5,644 nt of DNA from Bacillota bacterium. GTDB lineage: Bacteria; Bacillota; Clostridia; Oscillospirales; Ruminococcaceae. Below the pieces are notes generated by a model. The model had not been told where the DNA came from and did not search any database. It was given only the letters and a program-made list of their open reading frames with translations. The DNA lies in contig JAEXNS010000283.1 in NCBI GenBank assembly GCA_023439605.1, positions 1-5,644 on the forward strand. The letters run 5' to 3'. Both the position numbers and the translations under genes were made by a program. This document shows, in pieces, positions 1 to 5,304 of this stretch; within the stretch, counting starts at the first letter, position 1, and each line of letters begins with the position of its first letter.

Positions 1-14
1 ATTTTAATTTCCAC

Positions 15-42
15 AAAAAGTAAGTGAAAGTACTCACTTTTT
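15..42. terminator. Hairpin terminator, possibly bidirectional
   Basis: An 11-bp stem (15-25 with 32-42, one A/C mismatch) closes a 6-nt loop. A-runs on the left arm and T-runs on the right arm give a U-tract in either direction. It lies beyond the end of the minus-strand MutS2-like gene and could also end a plus-strand gene outside the window. The pairing is seen directly; the terminator role is inferred. Confidence 0.5.
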
Positions 43-49
43 TATAACT

Positions 50-104
50 AAAAATCCTTAATAAACTTCGATTTTACGAGGGTTATGAAGGATTTTTCTT
101 TTTT
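50..104. terminator. Strong hairpin terminator
   Basis: The outer stem is ten perfect pairs (50-59 with 88-97). It continues after one mismatch into an inner stem (61-70 with 77-86, one mismatch and one G-U pair) closed by a 6-nt loop. On the plus strand a T-rich tract runs through 93-104. On the minus strand the stem ends in five Ts, so it can also stop transcription of the MutS2-like gene, whose stop codon is 68 bp away. It is the best terminator at this end of the window. Confidence 0.75.
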
Positions 105-164
105 AAGTGTCAAAGATGAGATTATATCTCAAACTTAAATAAAAAGTCAATTAAAAATCAAAAC

Positions 165-2114
165 TTACTTTATCTCATCTTCTATTTTAATTATTATATC
201 TGGATTATGTCCTTTATCAAGTTTATGTCTGGCTTTTCTATTTTCCACAGAATCAAATATAACTGAAAAATCATAATCAGGTGGATATAATTCAGAAGCA
301 GGTGTTTTCAATTTTATTCTTTTATGGTTTATAAGCTTTTTTTCTTTTTTGATCATCACACCTAGTTCACCTTTTATATTTGTGGTTTGGCATATGATTC
401 CTATCTTTTTTTCAGGATAGACTATTACACTATCTCCAATAGAAAACTTCTCTGCATGACTTTGAACTATAGCTTTTTTTCTAACATCTTTTATAACTTT
501 ATTTTCAACTGCGATAGTCTTTTCATCATCTTGAACACAGTCTTTATATATGTCAAATAGTTCATCTTGTAGATTTGACTTTTTCGATTTGATTTCATTA
601 ATATAAGCTTCTTCATAGGCTTTTTTTAATAATCTTTGTGGAAATCCAAGTCGTTTTGCAATATATAAAGCACAACTTTCGCCAGCTTCACCTATTTTAA
701 TTTTATATAAAGGTTTCAAAGTCTCTCTATCAAAAGTCATTTTGGCATTTATAATTCCCTCTGTTTTTCCTGCATATTCTTTTACTTCTGGATAATGAGT
801 AGTCGCAACAAAAAGACAATTTTTATTTTTCATTTCATCAAGAATAGCGATAGCAATTCCCATTCCTTCAGTTGGATCAGTACCAGAACCCAGTTCATCA
901 AGTAAAACCAAAGATTCGGTATTTGTATTTTCTATTATTTCAATTATATTTTTTATATGTGAAGAAAAAGTAGAAAGATTTTCAGAAATACTTTGACCAT
1001 CACCTATATCGCATAAAATATTTGAAGTCATACATAAATCAGCTTCATCACAGGGTATATGAAGCCCACACTGTGCCATCATTGTAAATAAACCTATAGT
1101 TTTTAAAACAACTGTTTTTCCTCCGGTATTTGGACCTGTTATAACCACTCCGTTTATTCCTTTTCCCATTTCAAAATCAAGAGGTACACATTCGGATTGC
1201 CTTAATAACGGATGCCTTCCACCTTTTATTCTTATATAACCATTTGTATTCATATTTGGCGACACAGCATTCATAGAACTACTAAGCTTGCCTTTTGCAA
1301 ATATAAAATCCAATGTTTCCATAGCTTCCATATTAATTTTGATTTCAACTTTAAACTCATCTATATAAGATGTAAGAGTATATAAAATTTTCTCCTCTTC
1401 ATTTCCCTCCGCTATTTCAAGTATAGATAATTCTTCACGATATTTTGAAATAGCAGATGGCTCTATAAAATAAGTTGAACCAGTAGATGAAATATCAATT
1501 ACAGAACCTGAAACTTGATTTTTATATTCTTTTTTTACAGGTAGCGTAAAATGGCCGTTTCTATTTGATACAAAATTTTCAGAAAAATATTCCTTTTTCC
1601 CTTTTAAAATAGCGTCTAACTTTATTTTGATTTGAGATTTTATATTTTCTTTTTTTCTTCGTATATCCTTTATTGTTGTAGATGCCATATCATCAACTTG
1701 GTCATTTCTTATGCATCGTTCAATTTCCTTATATAAAAATTCCAGTTCATCTATGGTATTTCCATAATAAGCAATTTTTATATCTAATTGCTCTGCTTTT
1801 TTCAAAAATATCTTTAGTCTTTTACATGAAATAATAAATTTTGAAAATTCAATAAGCTCTTTAGGCCCCAACATTCCACCTTTATCCGCTATATCTATGT
1901 GCTTTTCTATATTTTTCATAGAAGAAATAGGTGGATTTCCTACTGTATCTATTATTTTTCTTGCATCATTTGTTTCTTCACTCGATATTTTTACTGTATG
2001 CTCTTCTAAAAAAGGAGCTAGTTTCATTATTTTTTCTCGTGCCTTTGTTGTATATGCATAATCACAAAGCATATCTATTACTTTGTTAAATTCTAATTTA
2101 TCTTTACTATTCAT
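165..2114 (-). CDS. MutS2-family ATPase lacking the Smr domain
   Basis: This 649-residue protein belongs to the MutS2 branch of MutS ATPases. It has no N-terminal mismatch-binding domain. Residues 1-310 are the helical core and clamp, including the family motif SSTGSTYFIEP (209-219). The ABC-type ATPase follows: Walker A GPNTGGKT (327-334), signature STFSSH (381-386), Walker B LVLLDELGSGTDP (402-414) and H-loop ATTH (437-440). A short charged linker (about 500-550) leads to a KOW/Tudor-like segment (about 556-605) and a basic tail. Full MutS2, about 785 residues in Bacillus, has a longer coiled coil and a C-terminal Smr nuclease; both are missing here, and no Smr remnant is visible between the stop codon and the window edge. 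In known MutS2 proteins the ATPase splits collided ribosomes or acts on recombination intermediates. With no Smr, I infer an ATP-driven clamp role without cleavage. The start is supported by GAGGTGA six bases before ATG. The family call is confident; the exact function is not. Confidence 0.88.
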   Translation of the reverse strand: MNSKDKLEFNKVIDMLCDYAYTTKAREKIMKLAPFLEEHTVKISSEETNDARKIIDTVGNPPISSMKNIEKHIDIADKGGMLGPKELIEFSKFIISCKRLKIFLKKAEQLDIKIAYYGNTIDELEFLYKEIERCIRNDQVDDMASTTIKDIRRKKENIKSQIKIKLDAILKGKKEYFSENFVSNRNGHFTLPVKKEYKNQVSGSVIDISSTGSTYFIEPSAISKYREELSILEIAEGNEEEKILYTLTSYIDEFKVEIKINMEAMETLDFIFAKGKLSSSMNAVSPNMNTNGYIRIKGGRHPLLRQSECVPLDFEMGKGINGVVITGPNTGGKTVVLKTIGLFTMMAQCGLHIPCDEADLCMTSNILCDIGDGQSISENLSTFSSHIKNIIEIIENTNTESLVLLDELGSGTDPTEGMGIAIAILDEMKNKNCLFVATTHYPEVKEYAGKTEGIINAKMTFDRETLKPLYKIKIGEAGESCALYIAKRLGFPQRLLKKAYEEAYINEIKSKKSNLQDELFDIYKDCVQDDEKTIAVENKVIKDVRKKAIVQSHAEKFSIGDSVIVYPEKKIGIICQTTNIKGELGVMIKKEKKLINHKRIKLKTPASELYPPDYDFSVIFDSVENRKARHKLDKGHNPDIIIKIEDEIK

Positions 2115-2387
2115 TTTTATTCACCTCAAAAAAAATTTCTACAGTATATCGTTTTTCAATGATACTGTAGAAATAATTAATCCTCAAAAATATAAATAGT
2201 ATAATTTACCACTTAGTTTATATATAAATAGGATGATTATTGTTAACATATATAGTGAAAAACGTACACTTAAAAAGACATATAAAAATATGCCTCAAAA
2301 CAATACGTTTGAGTGGGTAATTATTTACCACAAACCTCATTCACTGATACTATTAACAAAAACAACATCCTTTCTTTTTTTATTTAC
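2115..2387 (-). promoter_or_regulatory. Predicted long 5' leader of the MutS2-like gene
   Basis: If transcription starts near 2387 from the promoter at 2394-2423, the mRNA has an untranslated leader of about 270 nt. On the minus strand it contains two copies of GTGGTAAAT (2323-2331 and 2204-2212), each followed downstream by TTTTGAGG (2293-2300 and 2182-2189). A third TTTTGAGG overlaps the real ribosome binding site (2124-2131). Two small hairpins, 2294-2313 and 2308-2334, share bases and cannot form together. The attenuator-like hairpin is at the 3' end. No known riboswitch or T-box core is recognised. Any small peptide reading frames lack a well-placed ribosome binding site. The elements are seen in the sequence; the leader itself is inferred. 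Confidence 0.35.
2135..2174 (-). terminator. Attenuator-like hairpin plus U-tract before the MutS2-like gene
   Basis: A perfect 13-bp stem (2135-2147 with 2162-2174) closes a 14-nt loop. Read on the minus strand it is followed at once by a run of Ts (2128-2135), then the GAGGTGA ribosome binding site (2121-2127) and the ATG. This has the form of an intrinsic terminator, but it lies about 320 bp past the cyclase gene, which has its own terminator, and inside the predicted leader of the MutS2-like gene. Attenuation of that gene is therefore the likelier reading. The stem has only three G-C pairs, so it is moderate in strength. Confidence 0.55.
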
Positions 2388-2393
2388 AAAATT

Positions 2394-2423
2394 ATTATAT
2401 CACTGTTTACTTTATATTGTCAA
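2394..2423 (-). promoter_or_regulatory. Sigma-A promoter for the MutS2-like gene
   Basis: The minus strand reads TTGACA (2418-2423), an 18-bp spacer, then TATAAT (2394-2399). Both hexamers match consensus exactly. Transcription would begin near 2387 and run toward the MutS2-like gene. The -35 box lies inside one arm of the palindrome at 2416-2450, so a protein bound there would compete with RNA polymerase. No other minus-strand gene start lies between this promoter and 2114. Confidence 0.6.
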
Positions 2424-2450
2424 TGATTTTTTAAAAAAATCATTGACAAT
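2416..2450. repeat. 35-bp perfect palindrome overlapping a -35 box
   Basis: Positions 2416-2432 pair with 2434-2450 around a single central base, with a T6/A7 centre. Each outer arm contains TTGACAAT reading outward. The left arm supplies the -35 box of the MutS2-like promoter; the right arm has no matching -10 box. On the plus strand the repeat is followed by T2451-2454, so it could also form a terminator hairpin, although no credible plus-strand gene ends here. It could be an operator, a backup terminator for antisense transcription, or both. Confidence 0.7.
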
Positions 2451-2462
2451 TTTTAAAACACG

Positions 2463-2506
2463 AACCCCCATCTAATCCATACAATTGTGAAGTTTAGGTG
2501 AGGGTT
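2463..2506 (-). terminator. Terminator of the diguanylate cyclase gene
   Basis: A 13-position stem (2463-2475 with 2494-2506) has one C/A mismatch, one G-U pair and six G-C pairs, with an 18-nt loop. The stop codon of the cyclase (2494-2496) sits inside one arm. On the minus strand it is followed by CGTGTTTT, an imperfect U-tract. Its position at the very end of the gene supports the call. Confidence 0.6.
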
Positions 2507-3573
2507 TGACTTATATTGTCCATAAATACCACTTGATTTCTTCCATTTGCCTTTGCATAATATAGAGACTTATCTGCATCTGTAATCGATTTATAATAAT
2601 TTTCACCATCATACTTTCCCACACCTATAGAAACAGTTATATCACAAATATCATTTGAATTATTTATAACTTTTCGAATCTGCTCAGCTTTTTCAACAGC
2701 ATTTTCAGAAGAGCACCCAGGCATAATAACTATAAACTCTTCTCCACCCCATCTTATAACAACATCTATAGCACGAATACAGGACCTTATTATATTTGCC
2801 GTGTTAATTATAACTCTATCTCCCTCATCATGTCCAAATGTATCATTAATATTTTTAAAATGATCTATATCAACAATTAAAACACTTATATCAACACAAG
2901 AATTAAAGTTAAACCTTGTTGTATTTTTCACAACTATATCATTTAACTTATTTCTGTTGTAAATTTTAGTAAGTGGATCTAACATCAAAGACTCTTCTAA
3001 TTTTTTCTTTAAACAATAATGATCCAAATATATATTACCCATAATGTAGTTAACCGTACAAATTGCTAAAAAAACAGGTATACCCAAGGATAGCATTAAA
3101 TCAAAATTTTCATAATTTATAAACAAATTTGACACTACTATATTTATTAATAAAAAAGTATGAAAAATACTACTCATATAAAAAGGGGCACTATATCCAA
3201 TAGCAAAAAACATGATTTGCATAATTAAAAAACCTTCGCTTGCGTGTTGCCGAATTGGTAAATGATAAATAGCCCATATTGTACACCACATAATACAATG
3301 ACCAACTGCATAGGACAAAGGGACCATTATTTTATATGTTTTTACCCTTGAATTTATAATCAAAAAAACAGATAACGGCAACAAAATAAACGTTCTTGGC
3401 AAAAGAGTTTCCCATGCAATTCTACTAAACAACTGACAATCAGAAAAAAAATAAGTCAATGATGTCAAAGATGAAATAATAATAACCCATGTGTTAAATT
3501 TTTTATAATAATTAAATTTTGATTGAAAAAAAATAGAACGTTCTTTTTTTTCTAATTTTTCTAAAGTATGCAC
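2494..3573 (-). CDS. Membrane-anchored diguanylate cyclase (GGDEF domain)
   Basis: This 359-residue protein should make cyclic di-GMP from two GTP at the cytoplasmic membrane. Residues about 28-180 hold roughly six hydrophobic segments (near 28-43, 57-73, 82-103, 114-131, 135-152 and 158-180), forming a membrane sensor I cannot assign to a named family. The GGDEF domain fills 195-350: DPLTKIYNR (199-207), metal and substrate residues D235, N243 and D252, and the active-site loop GGEEF (276-280). The inhibitory I-site RxxD is present as RAID (267-270), five residues before GGEEF, so the enzyme looks active and feedback-controlled. There is no EAL domain. The start codon is GTG, fixed by AAAGGAGG five bases upstream; the upstream ATG at the ribosome binding site is out of frame. 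The gene stands alone, divergent from cysK. The sensed signal is unknown. Confidence 0.92.
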   Translation of the reverse strand: MHTLEKLEKKERSIFFQSKFNYYKKFNTWVIIISSLTSLTYFFSDCQLFSRIAWETLLPRTFILLPLSVFLIINSRVKTYKIMVPLSYAVGHCIMWCTIWAIYHLPIRQHASEGFLIMQIMFFAIGYSAPFYMSSIFHTFLLINIVVSNLFINYENFDLMLSLGIPVFLAICTVNYIMGNIYLDHYCLKKKLEESLMLDPLTKIYNRNKLNDIVVKNTTRFNFNSCVDISVLIVDIDHFKNINDTFGHDEGDRVIINTANIIRSCIRAIDVVIRWGGEEFIVIMPGCSSENAVEKAEQIRKVINNSNDICDITVSIGVGKYDGENYYKSITDADKSLYYAKANGRNQVVFMDNISQTLT

Positions 3574-3618
3574 AGCAACCTCCTTTCATTTTGCAAAAAA
3601 GGCTTTTTTATATTATAA

Positions 3619-3647
3619 ATTATAACATCAATTGTTTAAAAATACAA
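3619..3647 (-). promoter_or_regulatory. Promoter of the diguanylate cyclase gene
   Basis: The minus strand reads TTGTAT (3642-3647), a 17-bp spacer, then TATAAT (3619-3624). A TG one base before the -10 box gives an extended -10, TGTTATAAT. Transcription would start near 3612, leaving a leader of about 40 nt before the GTG start. That leader has a six-pair A/T hairpin around 3595-3609 but no room for a c-di-GMP riboswitch. Confidence 0.65.
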
Positions 3648-3718
3648 TAGTTTTAGTCAAATAATTTATATTTATATTTCAATTTAATCTTATATTAGTT
3701 GTTTTGTACATTTTTCAA

Positions 3719-3773
3719 ATTTAAAATTTATATAATTTTAAATAATTTTTTTGAATTTATTTTTCAAAAAAAT
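3719..3773. repeat. Two adjacent AT-only inverted repeats upstream of the cysK -35 box
   Basis: The first repeat pairs 3719-3728 with 3734-3743 (10 bp, 5-nt centre). The second pairs 3745-3755 with 3763-3773 (11 bp, 7-nt centre) and ends one base before the cysK -35 box. The A/T tracts also suit an UP element that strengthens the promoter. Because the region is almost all A and T, some pairing is expected by chance, so an operator role is only a suggestion. The rest of the 3574-3912 gap holds the two promoters and the cysK leader and no credible gene. Confidence 0.45.
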
Positions 3774-3774
3774 A

Positions 3775-3803
3775 TTGACAAAGGATAAAATATAATATAT
3801 AAT
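3775..3803 (+). promoter_or_regulatory. Fully consensus sigma-A promoter of cysK
   Basis: TTGACA (3775-3780), exactly 17 bp, then TATAAT (3798-3803): both hexamers and the spacing are ideal. A/T-rich tracts lie just upstream. Transcription should begin near 3810, giving a leader of about 100 nt before the preferred cysK start. A promoter this strong on a biosynthetic gene suggests that control comes from a repressor or from events in the leader. Confidence 0.8.
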
Positions 3804-3807
3804 ATAA

Positions 3808-3844
3808 ACATACTAAACATCTATGATAAGTATGTAATTTTTTT
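3808..3844 (+). promoter_or_regulatory. Inverted repeat and T-tract at the cysK transcription start
   Basis: ACATACT (3808-3814) is the exact complement of AGTATGT (3829-3835), with 14 bases between them. Seven Ts follow at 3838-3844. As RNA this would be a hairpin at the extreme 5' end followed by a U-tract; as DNA it is a dyad covering the predicted start site, well placed for a repressor. A CymR-type (Rrf2) cysteine regulator is one candidate from knowledge of other Firmicutes, but I cannot match its motif with certainty. T-box and S-box cores are not seen. Confidence 0.45.
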
Positions 3845-3912
3845 AACTTAACCCATTTCATAAAAATATTTAATATCATTATTGAAATATAATGAAGAAT
3901 GTGAGGTCATTT

Positions 3913-4845
3913 ATGAGTAACATTAAAACAAACATCACTGAACTTATAGGAAAAACTCCTATACTTGAATTAAGCAATATTTCTATCAAAAATAAAGTAC
4001 AGGCTAAAATAATCGCAAAACTAGAATACTTTAATCCAGCAGGAAGTGTAAAAGATAGAATTGCAAAAGCAATGATTGAAGATGCAGAAAGTAAAGGTCT
4101 TTTAAATAAAGATAGCGTTATAATTGAACCTACAAGTGGAAATACAGGAATAGGTCTAGCTTCTGTTTCATCTTCAAAAGGATATAAACTAATTCTTACC
4201 ATGCCTGAAACAATGAGCATCGAAAGAAGAAATCTTTTAAAAGCCTATGGTGCTGAAATAGTGCTTACTGAAGGGCCAAAAGGAATGAAAGGTGCTATTG
4301 CAAAAGCTCAAGAATTAAAAGAAGAAACACCAAATTCAATTATTTTAGGTCAATTTGAAAACCCTGCAAATCCTACTGTACACAGATTAACTACAGGTCC
4401 TGAAATATGGGACGATACCGATGGAACAGTTGATATTTTAGTTGCTGGTATAGGCACAGGTGGAACTATTTCTGGTACAGGTGAGTTTTTAAAATCAAAA
4501 AATCCAAACATTAAAGTAATAGCTGTTGAACCAACAGATTCTCCTATTCTATCCGAAGGAAAAGCAGGTCCTCATAAAATACAAGGAATAGGTGCAGGAT
4601 TTATTCCTAATACATTAAACACAAAAATATATGATGAAATAATTACTGTATCAAATGATGATGCTTTTCAGGCAGCTAGAGACGTGTCAAAATCAGATGG
4701 GATTTTAGTTGGCATTTCTTCTGGTGCAGCACTATCTGCAGCTATAACTATTGCTAAAAGACCCGAAAATAAGGATAAGACAATTGTTGTAATTTTACCT
4801 GATACCGGTGAAAGATATCTTTCTACAGCTTTATTTAATAATTAA
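3913..4845 (+). CDS. cysK: Cysteine synthase (O-acetylserine sulfhydrylase)
   Basis: A 310-residue PLP enzyme, the usual CysK length, that makes cysteine from O-acetylserine and sulfide in the cytoplasm. The PLP lysine is K47 in NPAGSVKDR (41-49). The substrate loop TSGNTG (74-79), phosphate-cup GTGGT (181-185), the GISSGA segment with the serine facing the PLP nitrogen (267-272) and PDTGER (296-301) are all intact, so it should be active. I chose the ATG at 3913 because GAGG lies six bases upstream and the protein then opens in the normal CysK way (NITELIGKTP). An in-frame ATG at 3892 would add seven residues but has no ribosome binding site. No cysE or other sulfur gene is adjacent. A related activity such as cystathionine beta-synthase is less likely, given the length and the CysK-like motifs. 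Confidence 0.95.
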   Translation: MSNIKTNITELIGKTPILELSNISIKNKVQAKIIAKLEYFNPAGSVKDRIAKAMIEDAESKGLLNKDSVIIEPTSGNTGIGLASVSSSKGYKLILTMPETMSIERRNLLKAYGAEIVLTEGPKGMKGAIAKAQELKEETPNSIILGQFENPANPTVHRLTTGPEIWDDTDGTVDILVAGIGTGGTISGTGEFLKSKNPNIKVIAVEPTDSPILSEGKAGPHKIQGIGAGFIPNTLNTKIYDEIITVSNDDAFQAARDVSKSDGILVGISSGAALSAAITIAKRPENKDKTIVVILPDTGERYLSTALFNN

Positions 4846-4858
4846 AAAATATAGTTAC

Positions 4859-4887
4859 AAAAATATTACACATTGATAAATATTTTT
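4859..4887 (+). terminator. Possible weak terminator of cysK
   Basis: A 9-bp all-A/T stem (4859-4867 with 4879-4887) with an 11-nt loop is followed by a T-rich tract (4890-4899). It lies 13 bases after the cysK stop codon. With no G-C pairs it would be weak and may let some transcripts read into the ferredoxin gene. Confidence 0.4.
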
Positions 4888-4909
4888 CATTTTATTTTTA
4901 ATTTATCTA

Positions 4910-4938
4910 TTGATTTTTATTAAATTTATTGGTATAAT
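4910..4938 (+). promoter_or_regulatory. Promoter of the ferredoxin gene
   Basis: TTGATT (4910-4915), a 17-bp spacer, then TATAAT (4933-4938). Transcription would begin near 4945. The -10 box is also the left end of the palindrome at 4933-4973. The near-ideal sequence fits the abundant expression usual for clostridial ferredoxin. Confidence 0.75.
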
Positions 4939-4973
4939 CTTTAAATAGGGCATAGCCTTATTTAAAGATTATA
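4933..4973 (+). repeat. 41-bp near-perfect palindrome from the -10 box to the ribosome binding site
   Basis: Nineteen positions (4933-4951) pair with 4955-4973 around a 3-base centre; the only imperfection is a G-U at 4948/4958. The left end is the promoter -10 box; the right end stops one base before the GGAGGTG ribosome binding site (4975-4981). An mRNA starting near 4945 would begin with the inner part of this hairpin and leave the ribosome binding site free. This suits an mRNA-stabilising 5' stem-loop, or a DNA operator. Confidence 0.75.
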
Positions 4974-4988
4974 CGGAGGTGTTTATAA

Positions 4989-5159
4989 ATGGCTTACCAA
5001 ATTTCTGATGAATGTATTAACTGTGGTGCATGTGAACCAGAGTGTCCAGTTTCAGCTATTTCAGCTGGTGACGATAAGTATGTTATCGATGCTGCTACTT
5101 GTGTTGACTGTGGTGCATGTGCTGCTGTTTGTCCTGTAGGAGCTCCAAACGCAGAATAA
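4989..5159 (+). CDS. fer: 2[4Fe-4S] clostridial-type ferredoxin
   Basis: A 56-residue cytoplasmic electron carrier. Two cluster motifs are complete: C9, C12, C15 and C19 followed by proline, and C38, C41, C44 and C48 followed by proline. In this family the first three cysteines of one motif and the last of the other bind each [4Fe-4S] cluster. Length, the MAY start, and the CPVGAP ending match low-potential ferredoxins of Clostridium that serve pyruvate:ferredoxin oxidoreductase, hydrogenase and related enzymes. The ATG has GGAGGTG seven bases upstream. The gene has its own promoter and terminator, so it is monocistronic. It is richer in G and C than its surroundings, with GCT, GGT and TGT codons, as expected for a short, highly expressed, cysteine- and alanine-rich protein. 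Confidence 0.96.
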   Translation: MAYQISDECINCGACEPECPVSAISAGDDKYVIDAATCVDCGACAAVCPVGAPNAE

Positions 5160-5163
5160 TTTT

Positions 5164-5207
5164 AAAAATAAACCTTCTTAAATTTTATTTAAGAAGGTTT
5201 ATTTTTT
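5164..5207 (+). terminator. Strong terminator of the ferredoxin gene
   Basis: A perfect 20-bp stem (5164-5183 with 5187-5206) closes a 3-nt loop and ends in six Ts (5202-5207). It starts five bases after the ferredoxin stop codon. The arms carry As and Ts symmetrically, so it may also work for leftward transcription. Confidence 0.9.
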
Positions 5208-5236
5208 AGCCTCATAAATTATCAACAAAAAAACTC

Positions 5237-5265
5237 TTGCAAAACCAGCACATAAATGATACAAT
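5237..5265 (+). promoter_or_regulatory. Promoter of the lipoprotein gene
   Basis: TTGCAA (5237-5242), a 17-bp spacer, then TACAAT (5260-5265), with TG at 5257-5258 making an extended -10. Transcription would start near 5272, about 33 bases before the ATG. Confidence 0.6.
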
Positions 5266-5304
5266 ATATAAAGCAAATATAAATATATTTAGGAGGAATC
5301 ATTT

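Noticed and set aside
102..139. Nested inverted repeat near the end of the MutS2-like gene (102-108 with 133-139; 118-122 with 126-130)
   Set aside because: The arms do not stack into one stem and there is no T-tract after it on either strand, so a terminator call is not supported; the stronger hairpin at 50-97 explains the gene end.
2214..2338. Small peptide frames in the leader on the minus strand, for example a GTG-started frame of about 38 codons
   Set aside because: Their ribosome binding sites are badly spaced, and the products are plain AT-rich-codon peptides with no recognisable feature.
2233..2475. 80-codon open frame on the plus strand
   Set aside because: It has no ribosome binding site at a usable distance, no recognisable protein pattern, runs through the 35-bp palindrome, and is antisense to the predicted leader of the MutS2-like gene.
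3892..3912. In-frame upstream ATG for cysK
   Set aside because: It lacks a ribosome binding site and overlaps an AT-rich inverted repeat (3876-3895); the ATG at 3913 has GAGG at the right distance and gives the normal CysK N-terminus.
3879..4220. 113-codon open frame on the minus strand
   Set aside because: It lies antisense within the well-supported cysK gene and is best explained as its shadow.
4933..4973. Ferredoxin palindrome as a mobile-element end or as a terminator of cysK
   Set aside because: No T-tract follows it on the plus strand, no matching copy or target duplication is seen in the window, and it is locked to the -10 box and ribosome binding site of the ferredoxin gene.
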